Positions 44,001 to 51,820 of a stretch of 64,000 nt of DNA are shown here, one piece after another. The stretch spans positions 2,046,001-2,110,000 of the forward strand of contig OY762063.1 in the NCBI GenBank assembly GCA_963665075.1. Direction: 5' to 3'. The translations under genes and the position numbers were made by a program. The notes under the pieces are model-generated. The model made no database searches and was not told where the DNA came from. It worked only from the letters and a program-made list of their open reading frames with translations. The first letter of the stretch is position 1, and every line of letters starts with the position of its first letter. This stretch comes from JAPULR01 sp963665075 (GTDB lineage Bacteria > Chloroflexota > Dehalococcoidia > Lucifugimonadales > GCA-2712585).

Positions 44001-44078
44001 GCTCCAACTTCTCCGTAGCGAGTTCAGAACTTCGCCTAAAGCGACGTTCAGCGTGTGTTCGTGGGTTGAGCCAGCCAT
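41019..44078 (-). CDS. Single-chain restriction-modification-like enzyme (type IIG-like)
   Basis: A 1019-residue protein. Motif I of an N6-adenine methyltransferase is IGDFACGTGTLL (about residues 368-379), and the catalytic NPPF is at 504-507 (VIMNPPFVRS). The N-terminal 100 residues look like a PD-(D/E)xK nuclease-type domain: GGRPDILVEE (PD at 42-43) and VVIEAERS (E57, E59), though the lysine of the classic E-x-K is replaced. The part after NPPF would hold target recognition. No separate specificity, methylase or nuclease gene is beside it. The frame opens at 44096, but the next Met (MAGSTHEHT) at 44078 is a better start because the upstream codons lie in a long palindrome. Confidence 0.8.
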   Translation of the reverse strand: MAGSTHEHTLNVALGEVLNSLRRSWSARSERTGRLLVGGGRPDILVEEASGWPVVIEAERSSHPSAEQDALAKLGRVVAKTGREIETAIALVYPPHILSLDGRALRKALRLAYDLEYALYTRRTDESPDRLPSIGWIRGGVRDLAMLVHRAAVPPPRIDDLAVELEKGVEQAANEFTRKHKFGSELGERIANILGQSDDKDGQTRRMAMTVIVNALVFHESLAEAEFVVRGSGAEMFRGVRPVESFRSLESFAHGEICDEWDRILVENYWPIFRSAKEMLRLMPTKTANKALKRLWHTGQKLVAGGVTRSHDLMGIVFQRLIADRKFLAANYTRPEAAAMLAALALPADRPPGGADWGDGETLAGAQIGDFACGTGTLLSTAYQRMSFLHELHGGDPRLLHGPMMKHGLVGLDVINIAVHLTATMLAGSHPDTPFDGECLLTMPYGGFDNGEVAIGSLDLLNPQIPSSLLERAAAVSAGGRAPEMVAEIAERVGHEKFDLVIMNPPFVRSTGMEGEKLGRGNSAFAAFNTDGPTRKRMQKSLVKVRGGSPLGTGNSGLAGDFLDLALRKSREDGVIALVLPLSSVSGKSWENARKALAENCPDITVITIAGARSRDSSFSADTDIAECLLIARLGNQFGDKRVTFVMLHEKPKSAVEADLMAAEIARIRESGQMRRIERMEGLSGISIGDREYGGMLNAPLPESGPWPLVGIRDVELAQVAWNLELGALMPLGMPGAEGIRIPVVRIEEIGGRGPYHADIYWDNADGTPRGPFEKIQPAVSPIPTYPLLWAHDAQHERSLVVEPDSEGRIKVASEKATQTQINEKAAHVWDTATRAHYNRDLRFNSQSLIVAMTERPCIGGMAWPSVIFENADHEYAFSLWCNSTLGLLMHWWVSNKTQSGRGRTTITGIPNMPTFDVRTLTDEQVSAAKEAFEELRGRRFLPFDQIDEDPARAELDRRLLVDVLGLPESLVEPDGPIDLLRRKLAREPQIHGGKKTRVVFHDDGMGGVAEGKERRGDR

Positions 44079-44087
44079 TATCCCCGC

Positions 44088-44144
44088 CGCCCCCACTTCT
44101 TCACCCTTCCCCTCCGATGGGGGAAGGGTGAAGAAGTGGGGGCG
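44088..44144. repeat. Perfect 25-bp inverted repeat
   Basis: The left arm is 44088-44112, the right arm 44120-44144, and the loop is 7 bases. All 25 pairs match. It lies just after the aminotransferase stop and just before the start of the methylase/nuclease-like gene. The inner part resembles the CCCTTCCCC/GGGGAAGGG hairpin repeat, extended outward. It could end aminotransferase transcription and also sequester the start region of the next gene. Confidence 0.9.
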
Positions 44145-44149
44145 ATACC

Positions 44150-45364
44150 CTACGTCAACCCCGCCGCCCGGAATGCCCGCGCCATCCGCTCAATCCCCTC
44201 CCACGTCTCCTCCTCATTCAGCAACGCGTAGCACAACCTCACGTAATTCTTCCCGTTCCGCTCATCGTCGTCCGCGTAGACCGCCCAGTCTGGCCCGGGG
44301 TTGTACGCCACGCCTTCCGCCTTCGCCGCCTCCAACGCCTTCCGCGTGTCGACGCCCTCCGGGAATCGCGCCCACACGAACATCCCGCCCCGCGGCTCGC
44401 TCGGCTGCACCTCCGGCCCGAAGTGCTCCTTCAGCGCCGCAATCAGCGTGTCCCGCTTCCGCTCCAACCCCGACTTCAGATGCTCCATGTGGCTGTCGAA
44501 GTTATTCTCCAGAAACTCCGACACAATCATTTGTCCCATCGTGCTCGTGCCGATGTCCATCTTGAAGGGCAGAACCTGACTCATCACCTCCCACGGCGCG
44601 ACCACGTACCCCAGCCGCACCCCCGGCGCCAGCGACTTCGAGAACGACCCCACGTGCAGCACGTAATTGGAATCGTCCAGCGACCGGATGGCGTGCTCGT
44701 ACTCCTTCTCGAAGACCAGGTCCGCGTAGCACTCGTCCTCGAAGATGGGCACCCCGAACCGGCGGCTCAACTCCAGCATCTCCCGCCGCCTCTCCATCCC
44801 CATCACCCGCCCCGTGGGATTGTGCAGCGTAGGAATCGTATAGATGAACTTCGGCTTGATTCCCCGCGACTGCAAATCCGAAAGCGTCTCCTCCAGCAGG
44901 TCCGTCCGCATCCCCTCCTCGTCCAGTGGGACTCCCACCACCTCCGCCCCGTGCCGACGCAGGTTGCCCAGGGTGCCGGCGTAGGAAAATATCTCCGTCA
45001 CGACCGTATCCCCCGGTTCCAGAAACGCGTCCATCACCGCGATTATCCCCTGTTGTGAACCGGACGTTATCAGAATCTCGTCCGCCGTGACCTGGATGCC
45101 GCGATGCTTCGCCAGCTTCTCAACCAGAAACTCCCGTAGCGGCATATACCCCAGCCCGCCCCCGTTGGCGTGGTACACCGCCAGGCTCCGCCCGTCCTTC
45201 CGAAAAACGTCCGACGCCGCGTCCACGAAGCCCTCGATGGGCAGCAAGTCCGGGCTTCCGTGCCCGTAGGTGAAGTTGTATGGCGGGTCCGGCTCCCCCG
45301 GCGACGACGAAGGCGCCGGAATGTCCTTGGCAAATAGCTTCGTGTAGTCCAATCCGCTGCTCAT
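44150..45364 (-). CDS. PLP-dependent aminotransferase, class I/II (LysN/MocR-type domain)
   Basis: A 404-residue fold type I aminotransferase. The PLP lysine is K243 in SFSKSLAPGVRLGY. Supporting motifs are ITSGSQQGI (phosphate loop), YTIPTLHNPTG (N182), and FEDECYADLVF with the cofactor aspartate. RGGMFVWARFPEG and the late arginine region complete the substrate site. It resembles 2-aminoadipate or valine-pyruvate aminotransferases, and is the aminotransferase domain of MocR proteins without the DNA-binding part. The start at 45364 (MSSGLDY) has GGAGGTGAG directly upstream. Substrate undetermined. Confidence 0.9.
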   Translation of the reverse strand: MSSGLDYTKLFAKDIPAPSSSPGEPDPPYNFTYGHGSPDLLPIEGFVDAASDVFRKDGRSLAVYHANGGGLGYMPLREFLVEKLAKHRGIQVTADEILITSGSQQGIIAVMDAFLEPGDTVVTEIFSYAGTLGNLRRHGAEVVGVPLDEEGMRTDLLEETLSDLQSRGIKPKFIYTIPTLHNPTGRVMGMERRREMLELSRRFGVPIFEDECYADLVFEKEYEHAIRSLDDSNYVLHVGSFSKSLAPGVRLGYVVAPWEVMSQVLPFKMDIGTSTMGQMIVSEFLENNFDSHMEHLKSGLERKRDTLIAALKEHFGPEVQPSEPRGGMFVWARFPEGVDTRKALEAAKAEGVAYNPGPDWAVYADDDERNGKNYVRLCYALLNEEETWEGIERMARAFRAAGLT

Positions 45365-45382
45365 CTCACCTCCAAAATTCAA

Positions 45383-45447
45383 AAAAGCTCAACCGACTCC
45401 CCCTCTTCTCCCTCGACGGGGGAAGATTAAGATGGGGGTGGCTCCCC
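45383..45447. repeat. Short intergenic hairpin repeat
   Basis: A shortened CTCGACGGGGGAAGATTAAG unit of the CTTCCCCC hairpin family separates the aminotransferase from the NHL gene. No gene. Confidence 0.55.
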
Positions 45448-46464
45448 TCAGGCCGTCAACAACGAAGGGGCCTTCAGGGGCGCCGCTATCCGGCTCTCGT
45501 CCAGCCGCTCCACGTCCTTCTGATATATCTGCACCCGAAACGAGCCGTAGTCCGGCACGTACATCCGCCCCTGCGCGTCCACCCGCACCGCCCGCGGCCG
45601 GCGGAAATACTTCTGCATGTCTATGGAAGCCATGTCCCTCAGCCGCAGGAACATCGGGTTGGACAGCATATACGCCCGCGCCGACTTCGACAGCGTGGCG
45701 TCCCCGACGAATTTCTGGACGAACCGCCCCTCCTGGTTGAACAACTGCACCCGGTCGTTCCCCGAATCCGCCACGTAGATGTCCCCGTCTGCGTCCACCG
45801 TCACCCCCGCAGGACGATTGAACTCCCCGTCGCCGCTTCCGCTGCTGCCGAACTTGAAGACAAACTCCCCGTCCGCGTTGAACTTCTGCACCCGGTCGTT
45901 CCGCCAATCCCCCACGTAAACGTCGTCGAACTCGTCCACGGCCACGCCCCAGGGCATGTTGAACTCGCCGTCGCCCGTGCCGAAGCTTCCCCACGTAGCG
46001 AGAAACTTCCCGTCCTTCGTGAACTTCTGGACGCGATGGTTCAACCCGTCGGCGACGATGATATTCTCGTCGCTGTCGAAGGCAATCCCCGCCGGAGAAT
46101 TAAGCTGACCCGCCTCCGCGCCGAACTCCCCCCACTTTCCCAGAAACTCCCCCTCGGCGCTGAACTTCGATATCCGATGACACGCCTCGTCCGACACAAA
46201 GAAATTCCCGTCACTGTCGCGGATGATAGCCACCGGCCATCGCAGCTGCCCGTCCCCCGTCCCCAAGGAACTGAAAAACCCCAGATCCTCGTCCTCCTGG
46301 CTCAACATCCGCACCATCACGCCCTCTTCGTTGCGGCACAGTATGTACAGGACGTCATTTTCCCCGATTGCAACGTCCACGGGGAAATTCACCGTCAGCC
46401 GCCGCATCCCCAGCGTCTTCACGTAGGGAAATCCGGCCCTCAGCATCGCATAAGGTCTAGCCAT
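45448..46464 (-). CDS. NHL-repeat beta-propeller protein
   Basis: A 338-residue six-bladed propeller. NHL repeats follow the pattern P-x-G-(I/V)-A-x-D...D-x-(I/V)-Y-V-(A/G)-D...N-x-R-V-Q-x-F: for example PAGIAFDSDENIIVADGLNH, PWGVAVDEFDDVYVGDWRND and PAGVTVDADGDIYVADSGND, each followed by RVQKF or RVQLF. It has no signal peptide, so it is cytosolic or released by another route. The NHL fold usually binds ligands or is a lyase such as peptidyl-alpha-hydroxyglycine alpha-amidating lyase. The DUF1501/DUF1800 pair lies upstream on the same strand. Confidence 0.9.
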   Translation of the reverse strand: MARPYAMLRAGFPYVKTLGMRRLTVNFPVDVAIGENDVLYILCRNEEGVMVRMLSQEDEDLGFFSSLGTGDGQLRWPVAIIRDSDGNFFVSDEACHRISKFSAEGEFLGKWGEFGAEAGQLNSPAGIAFDSDENIIVADGLNHRVQKFTKDGKFLATWGSFGTGDGEFNMPWGVAVDEFDDVYVGDWRNDRVQKFNADGEFVFKFGSSGSGDGEFNRPAGVTVDADGDIYVADSGNDRVQLFNQEGRFVQKFVGDATLSKSARAYMLSNPMFLRLRDMASIDMQKYFRRPRAVRVDAQGRMYVPDYGSFRVQIYQKDVERLDESRIAAPLKAPSLLTA

Positions 46465-46499
46465 TGCTCACCTCTACCCGTTTAACTTTGCCGCCGCGT

Positions 46500-47630
46500 C
46501 TATTCGAAGGGATGCACCTGCTCGAATGCGCCGCCGACGATGGGCGTCGCTTCTATCCCCATCCACTGCTCGAGCATCGTCCCGTAGATGCCCCGGAAGT
46601 CAATCGTATGGCGCAGGTCTTCGCCGTTCAGCCAGTTGGCCGGGTCCACCGGGGGGTACTCGGCGTACAGTCCGCCCTTGACGCGGGGGCCGATGATGAA
46701 CGCGCCGCCGCCGGAGCCGTGGTCCGTCCCGCTGCCGTTGTCCTTGATTCTACGTCCGAACTCCGTGAACACCAGAATCGCCACGTTGTCGCCGGCGTCG
46801 TGCTCCTCCAGATCCGTGTAGAAGTCCATGACGGCGCCGGAAAGCTCCGTCATAAGCTGCTCGTGAAGCAGCAGCTCCCTGGAGTGGGTGTCGTAGCCGC
46901 CGTGTTGGGTGTAGAAGATGCGCGTCCCCAGGTCCGCGAGATGAATCCGCGCCACGTCACGAAGGCTTTTGGCGATTCCGTTGTTGGCGTACTCCACGTC
47001 CGACTCGTACTCCGCAGGCGCCTTCTTGAGCATGTCCGTGCCCTTGAGCACGTCCAGCCCCGTGTTGCCCAGGTAGTCCATCGCCGCCTGCGCGCCAACG
47101 GCGGGCGTGTACATGTGCTTGAAAATCTCCAGCGCCTCATGCCGTTCCTGCTCTGCGATGCCCGTCATCACCCCGTAGGCCTCCAAGTTGTCCACCGAGG
47201 TCACCGGCACGCCGGAAGCCACAACCGCCCGCGGCAGCCCTTTGCCCAGGCTCACGCAGGTAAGCACGTTCTCCGACCGCGGGTCCAACTCCCGCACCGC
47301 CTTGGCGACCCAGCCTTCCGTGCCAACCTCGTGAGGCTCGCAGGTGTGCCAGATGTCCATAGCGCGGAAGTGCGACCGGTTGGAGTTCGGGTAGCCGATG
47401 CCCTGAACGATTGCCATCTTGCCCCGTTCGTATATCTCCTTGAGCGGCCTCGCGTTTGGATGAAACCCCAACGTGTCGCTGATGGGCAGCACGTCCTCCT
47501 GCGGAATAGCCACCGTTGGACGTGCGTCATAGTAGTCGCCGCTGGTGTACGGAATCAGCGTGTTCATAAAGTCGTTGCCGCCGCTCAGTTGCAGCACGAC
47601 GAGAACCGGCTCTCTGCTTCGCTCTCTCAT
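46500..47630 (-). CDS. DUF1501 family protein
   Basis: A 376-residue protein of the DUF1501 (sulfatase-like fold) family. LVVLQLSGGNDFMNTLIPY, HFRAMDIWHT, YTQHGGYDTHS, VAILVFTEFGRRIKDNGSGTDHGSGG are the conserved segments. Most relatives begin with a Tat signal; this one starts MRERSREPVLVVLQLSGGND and has no export signal. Start 47630 is strongly supported by AAGGAGG. The DUF1800 partner lies immediately upstream, 16 bases away. The function of the pair is not established in general. Confidence 0.9.
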   Translation of the reverse strand: MRERSREPVLVVLQLSGGNDFMNTLIPYTSGDYYDARPTVAIPQEDVLPISDTLGFHPNARPLKEIYERGKMAIVQGIGYPNSNRSHFRAMDIWHTCEPHEVGTEGWVAKAVRELDPRSENVLTCVSLGKGLPRAVVASGVPVTSVDNLEAYGVMTGIAEQERHEALEIFKHMYTPAVGAQAAMDYLGNTGLDVLKGTDMLKKAPAEYESDVEYANNGIAKSLRDVARIHLADLGTRIFYTQHGGYDTHSRELLLHEQLMTELSGAVMDFYTDLEEHDAGDNVAILVFTEFGRRIKDNGSGTDHGSGGGAFIIGPRVKGGLYAEYPPVDPANWLNGEDLRHTIDFRGIYGTMLEQWMGIEATPIVGGAFEQVHPFE

Positions 47631-47646
47631 TGAATCCTCCTTGGTC

Positions 47647-49047
47647 CTATGCAAACTGGTACTCGCGGGAAGCCACAATCAGTTGCAGCATCCGCACGAT
47701 GCGCTCACGGCTGGACTCCCCGTTCTGCGACGACGTCATATTCAGGTCGCCGCCCGACTCTGCGTAACGAAGCAGCGCCGCCCGCGTCTCATCGCTGGCC
47801 TCGATAGGCCCGGCCAGGTCCAAGCAACGCTCTACGAACTCCGACGGCGCAAGCGAGCCGCCATCCTTCTCCAACCGGTCTATAATGCTCTGTACGCCCG
47901 GATTCGACGTGTCCGCCACCAGGTTCACCGCGAAGTTCACCCGCTCGTTTAGCGTTCCCCCGTCGATCCACTCCTTCCCTGTGTGCCATCCCTCCACCGT
48001 TGGCGGATTCAGCAGCTGCTGGCCCATCACCGCAGTCGCCGATGCGTATGACATCATGCTTGTGTCCGGGAACCGGTTCGTGTCCACCAGCTTCAGCGCC
48101 CCCACCACCAGTTCCACCGGACTCTTCACCCGCTTGAACTGCGACTCCTTGAAGGAGTCGGAATTCAATAGCGTTCGCATCACCGCCCGCATATCACCGC
48201 CGGAGTCCATGTACGCGTTGACCAGCGTGTCGATGGCCTGCGGGTCCCGCGGCGGCACCGTGCCCCATGCCGGCACCTGCGCCTCGTCCGCGACGAAGAA
48301 GTTGTACAGGTGCCTCGCAATGAACCGCGCCGTCGCCGGCTGCCTGACGATGATGTCGATGATGTCCCCACCGTCAAACCGCCCCGACTCCCCCAAAAAA
48401 GTCTTCTCGCTTCCGTCGTGGTCGTCTTCCCTGTACGCAAACCTGGAAGGATAGAATCCGCAGGGATACAGCCCCAACGGCTGGTCGAAGGTCCAGCCCG
48501 TGAACGCCCGCGCCGCCATCTTGATGTCCGTCTCAGAGTAGTTGCCCACGCCCATCGAAAATAGCTCAAGCAACTCCCGGCCGTAGTTCTCATTCGGGTC
48601 TTCGGCGTGATTCTCGTTGTTGTCCAGCCAGAAAATCATCGCCGGATCCTTGGAAAGCTCCAGCAGAATCGTCCGCAAGTCTTTTAGACCCAGTTGGCGA
48701 AGCATCTTTATCTGCTCTATCGACGAAGGTGGATGGTCGCTCTTGGACACGCCGGTGGCGAAGACGTGGTGCCAGAACAGCGCCATCTTCTCTTCCAGTG
48801 GTCGCTTCGAGTTCACCATCCGGTAGATCCACACCCCGCTCCACACCTTCCCCTGAACTCCCTCCAGCCAGCCGTAATACCGCTCCAGCACGTCCTCATC
48901 CACGGAAGGGAACCGCTCCGGGTGAAGCAGGTCCTCCACCAACTCGGCGTAGTCCCGCTCCGCCAGCGCTTCCAACTCCGCTCTCGTTGCGCCAAAGCCC
49001 GCCCTTCGCATCAGGTGGGCTGTCAGCGCCAATCTATTCTCTGCCAT
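47647..49047 (-). CDS. DUF1800 family protein
   Basis: A 466-residue DUF1800 protein, the common partner of DUF1501 genes. Conserved segments are LMRRAGFGATRAELEAL, MALFWHHVFATGVSK, NENYGRELLELFSMGVGNYSE, AARAFTGWTFD, IARHLYNFFVADE and LLNPPTVEGWHTGKEWID. Most members are exported or envelope-associated; no signal peptide is visible here either, so the two proteins may act in the cytosol or be mis-started. It is the first gene of the leftward DUF1800-DUF1501-NHL cluster. Confidence 0.92.
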   Translation of the reverse strand: MAENRLALTAHLMRRAGFGATRAELEALAERDYAELVEDLLHPERFPSVDEDVLERYYGWLEGVQGKVWSGVWIYRMVNSKRPLEEKMALFWHHVFATGVSKSDHPPSSIEQIKMLRQLGLKDLRTILLELSKDPAMIFWLDNNENHAEDPNENYGRELLELFSMGVGNYSETDIKMAARAFTGWTFDQPLGLYPCGFYPSRFAYREDDHDGSEKTFLGESGRFDGGDIIDIIVRQPATARFIARHLYNFFVADEAQVPAWGTVPPRDPQAIDTLVNAYMDSGGDMRAVMRTLLNSDSFKESQFKRVKSPVELVVGALKLVDTNRFPDTSMMSYASATAVMGQQLLNPPTVEGWHTGKEWIDGGTLNERVNFAVNLVADTSNPGVQSIIDRLEKDGGSLAPSEFVERCLDLAGPIEASDETRAALLRYAESGGDLNMTSSQNGESSRERIVRMLQLIVASREYQFA

Positions 49048-49166
49048 AACTCGGACTCCCTTGCATCAAGCGTCGTATCGTGTCCCGTTTCCCTTACAAC
49101 CCCGCCGCAGCCGCTACGAATCCTAAGCCCATTATAAGAACCCAAGCCGCAATCGGCAACACAATC
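49048..49166. other. Intergenic gap
   Basis: About 120 bases between the PuuE-like gene end and the DUF1800 start. I see no repeat, hairpin or gene in it. Confidence 0.4.
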
Positions 49167-50081
49167 CTACTTCCCCGCAGCCTCCCGAAACCCCTCCACA
49201 ATCTCCGACCCTGTTGCCGCCCAAACCCCCTCCCGCGACGCCAAGTGCTCCAGCACGTCCTCCAGGTATCCGATCCGGAAGGGCTGCCCCATCAGCCACG
49301 GGCGCAGATTCAACACCAGCAGCCGACCCGTCGTCTTCCCGTCCTCCAACAGCCTGTCCACGCTCTCCTTCACCAGTTGCGCGTACCGCTCCACGTCCAT
49401 CCGACGCTCCCACAGCGCGTTCACGTCGTCCAGGTCGAGGCAAATTGGAAGCGACGCCAGCGACCCCGTAGGCGTCGTCATCTCATAGGGCTGCTCGTCA
49501 TTCGTCCAGTCGCAAACATACTCCACCCCAGCCTCTGCCAGCAGCTGCGGCGTCTTCGCCGACTCCCCGAACTCCGGCCCCAACCACCCCTTCGGCGTCT
49601 CTCCTGTAGCCTCTCTCATACCCGCGAGGCACCGGGCGATATACTTCCGCTCCTCATCCTCCCCCATCTCGGACGTAATCATCTGCGTAACCGAAACCCC
49701 GTGGGCAACTATCTCCGCGCCCCGGCCCAGGCAGTGCTCCACCAGGAACGGGTAGTTCTGCGCCGTCATCAGGTCCATAGCGATAGTCGGACGCATCCCC
49801 ACAGCTTCCAGCGCGTCCAGCACCCGGAATATCCCCACCCGGTGCCCGTATTCCCGGTGCGTCTTGCGCGTGTAGTCCGGGAAGCGCCGGTTCCCGAACC
49901 CTCCCGACAGTTCCCTCCGCCAATAGCTCCCCTCCCCCGTCTTCCATTCCATGTGCTCCAGGTTGACGATGACGCACACCGCTACCCGCGCCTCCTTGGG
50001 CCACCGCAGCGGAGGCCGCTTCACTATCGGCGACCACGGATGATGGGGATGGTCCATCCCGAATCCTCGCTGACCCGGCAT
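49167..50081 (-). CDS. PuuE-type allantoinase/polysaccharide-deacetylase-fold protein (paralog 1)
   Basis: A 304-residue NodB-fold protein of the PuuE branch, metal-independent allantoinases and relatives. It begins with the typical RPPLRWPKEARVAVCVIVNLEHMEW. EIVAHGVSVTQM stands for the H-containing motif, GWLGPEFGESAKTPQLLAEAG is the usual substrate-loop region, and SLPICLDLDDVNAL follows. The classic TFDDG metal motif is missing. It starts two bases after the stop of the second deacetylase-fold gene. With AllA-like and hydantoinase-like genes in the window, a ureide or related cyclic-amide substrate is likely. Confidence 0.85.
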   Translation of the reverse strand: MPGQRGFGMDHPHHPWSPIVKRPPLRWPKEARVAVCVIVNLEHMEWKTGEGSYWRRELSGGFGNRRFPDYTRKTHREYGHRVGIFRVLDALEAVGMRPTIAMDLMTAQNYPFLVEHCLGRGAEIVAHGVSVTQMITSEMGEDEERKYIARCLAGMREATGETPKGWLGPEFGESAKTPQLLAEAGVEYVCDWTNDEQPYEMTTPTGSLASLPICLDLDDVNALWERRMDVERYAQLVKESVDRLLEDGKTTGRLLVLNLRPWLMGQPFRIGYLEDVLEHLASREGVWAATGSEIVEGFREAAGK

Positions 50082-50083
50082 GA

Positions 50084-50992
50084 CTAACCCCGCCTTCCTT
50101 CCAGGTGCGCCACCATCCCGTCGTAGCAGTTAGCCATGTAATAGTCCGCAATCTCGTCCGCCGTCGCCTGCCACACCCCCTCGTGGGACATCACGTACCC
50201 CAGCATCTCGTCCAGATACTTAATCCGGTGCGGCTGCCCTATCTGGTAAGGATGCAGCGCGATGCACATGCTCCGTGCGCTTTGCTCCCCCTCCCGGTAC
50301 AGCCGGTCGAACTGCGCTTTGCAGATCTTCGCGAAATACTCCCCCTCGAAGTGATTCCCGAACAGCGCCGAATCGTTAACTTCGATGGAGTACGGCACCG
50401 AAATCATCCGGCCCGTCTTCACCCGTATCGGAACAGGCTGGTCGTCGTGCATCCAGTCCGCGTGATAGATCAAGCCCGCCTCCGCCATCAGGTCCGGCGT
50501 CCGCGCCGTGTTCGACATGGCCGGCCCCAGCATCCCCTTCAACTGCTTCCCCGTATGACGCCGCAGCGTCTCGATGCTGTCCCGGTAGAATTCCCGCTCC
50601 TGCTCCTCCGTGTACGTCTCGATGTACTGCGTGTTGTAGATGCCGTGGCTCATGAAGTCCCAATCCCGCTCCACCATCGCCTCGGCAATCTCCGGGTAGT
50701 GCTCCAGCACCGCCATGTTCAGCGACACCCCGCACTTGATGCCGTACTTGTCCAGCACCTCCAGCATCCTCCAGAACCCTACCCGATTGCCGTAGTCCCG
50801 GTGCGAATACTGCTGCACGTCAGGGTATGGAACGCGCGGCCACGGATTCCGCAGCCCGTCGTAGTTCGGCAGGAATTCGTAGTGCTCTACGTTGGGCGCG
50901 ACCCACACCGCCACCCGCGCACCTCCCGGCCACTTCAACGTCGGGCGGTCGATAATCGGGCTGTAATCTACCCTATGTGGTGGAAGCGACAC
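50084..50992 (-). CDS. PuuE-type allantoinase/polysaccharide-deacetylase-fold protein (paralog 2)
   Basis: A 302-residue paralog of the downstream gene, with the same order of motifs: DRPTLKWPGGARVAVWVAPNV, YGNRVGFWRMLEVLDKYGI, FMSHGIYNTQYIE, MLGPAMSNTARTPDLMAEAG and ALHPYQIGQPHRIKYLDEML. GTG 50992 with GGAGG 7 bases upstream is the likely start; an adjacent TTG is also possible. It is separated from paralog 1 by 2 bases, so two diverged copies work together or on related substrates. Confidence 0.85.
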   Translation of the reverse strand: MSLPPHRVDYSPIIDRPTLKWPGGARVAVWVAPNVEHYEFLPNYDGLRNPWPRVPYPDVQQYSHRDYGNRVGFWRMLEVLDKYGIKCGVSLNMAVLEHYPEIAEAMVERDWDFMSHGIYNTQYIETYTEEQEREFYRDSIETLRRHTGKQLKGMLGPAMSNTARTPDLMAEAGLIYHADWMHDDQPVPIRVKTGRMISVPYSIEVNDSALFGNHFEGEYFAKICKAQFDRLYREGEQSARSMCIALHPYQIGQPHRIKYLDEMLGYVMSHEGVWQATADEIADYYMANCYDGMVAHLEGRRG

Positions 50993-51030
50993 CAACTATC
51001 CTCCTGAAAACTGCGACTATCATTATAACC

Positions 51031-51786
51031 CTACTGCGCCGTCCATCCGCCGTCCACCACCTGCTCGCTCCCCGTCACGAAGGCCGACTCGTCCGAAGCC
51101 AGGTACAACACTGCATAAGCCACGTCCAGCGGGCACCCCAGCCGTCCCAGAGGCACCCTGTCGAGGTAATAACCCTCCTGCCGACGGTCATTCTCCAACG
51201 CCCGCTCCATCTGTCGGGTCATTATCGGCCCTGGATGCACCGAATTCACCCGTATGCCGTCCTCGGCGTGGTGGATGGCGGCGGCCTTGGTGAACATCCT
51301 CACCGCCCCCTTGGAAGTCTGGTACACCACGTTGCTCATCTCCGATCCCACCATCCCCATCTGCGACGAAATGTTGATTATGGATCCGCCTCCCCGCTTT
51401 CGCATCTCCGGTATGGCGACCTTCGTGCCGAGGAATACGCCGGTCACGTTCACCGCCATCACCCGATTCCAACCTTCAACCGTCGTCTCCTCGATGCTTC
51501 CCGCCCCACCCACTGCGGCGTTGTTCACCATCACGTCCAGCCCGCCGAACTCTGAAACCGTCGCCGCCACCGCCCGACGCCACTGCGCCTCGTCTGTTAC
51601 GTCCAAGGGTATGAACGTCACCCTTCGCCCCATCGCCCGCAGCTCCGACTCCAGCTTTCGCCCCTCCTCTTCCAGCACGTCCCCGAAGGCGACCGACGCT
51701 CCCTCCTTGGAGAGCAGGCATACGTCCGCCGCTCCCAATCCGCGAGAGCCGCCGCTGACGAAAGCCACCTTCCCTTCTATGCGCAT
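51031..51786 (-). CDS. Short-chain dehydrogenase/reductase
   Basis: A 251-residue classical SDR. The cofactor motif is SGGSRGLGA, NNAAVG follows the fourth strand, and the catalytic set is S in NISSQMG and Y-x-x-x-K in YQTSKGA. The acidic D in FGDVLEEE points to NAD preference. It lies in the middle of the leftward ureide-related cluster, upstream of the two PuuE-like genes, with GGAGGG before its ATG. It resembles 3-beta/17-beta hydroxysteroid-type or cyclohexanol-type dehydrogenases. Substrate unknown. Confidence 0.92.
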   Translation of the reverse strand: MRIEGKVAFVSGGSRGLGAADVCLLSKEGASVAFGDVLEEEGRKLESELRAMGRRVTFIPLDVTDEAQWRRAVAATVSEFGGLDVMVNNAAVGGAGSIEETTVEGWNRVMAVNVTGVFLGTKVAIPEMRKRGGGSIINISSQMGMVGSEMSNVVYQTSKGAVRMFTKAAAIHHAEDGIRVNSVHPGPIMTRQMERALENDRRQEGYYLDRVPLGRLGCPLDVAYAVLYLASDESAFVTGSEQVVDGGWTAQ

Positions 51787-51820
51787 CGCCCGCCCTCCGA
51801 CGAATCCTGTCCGCCGTCGG

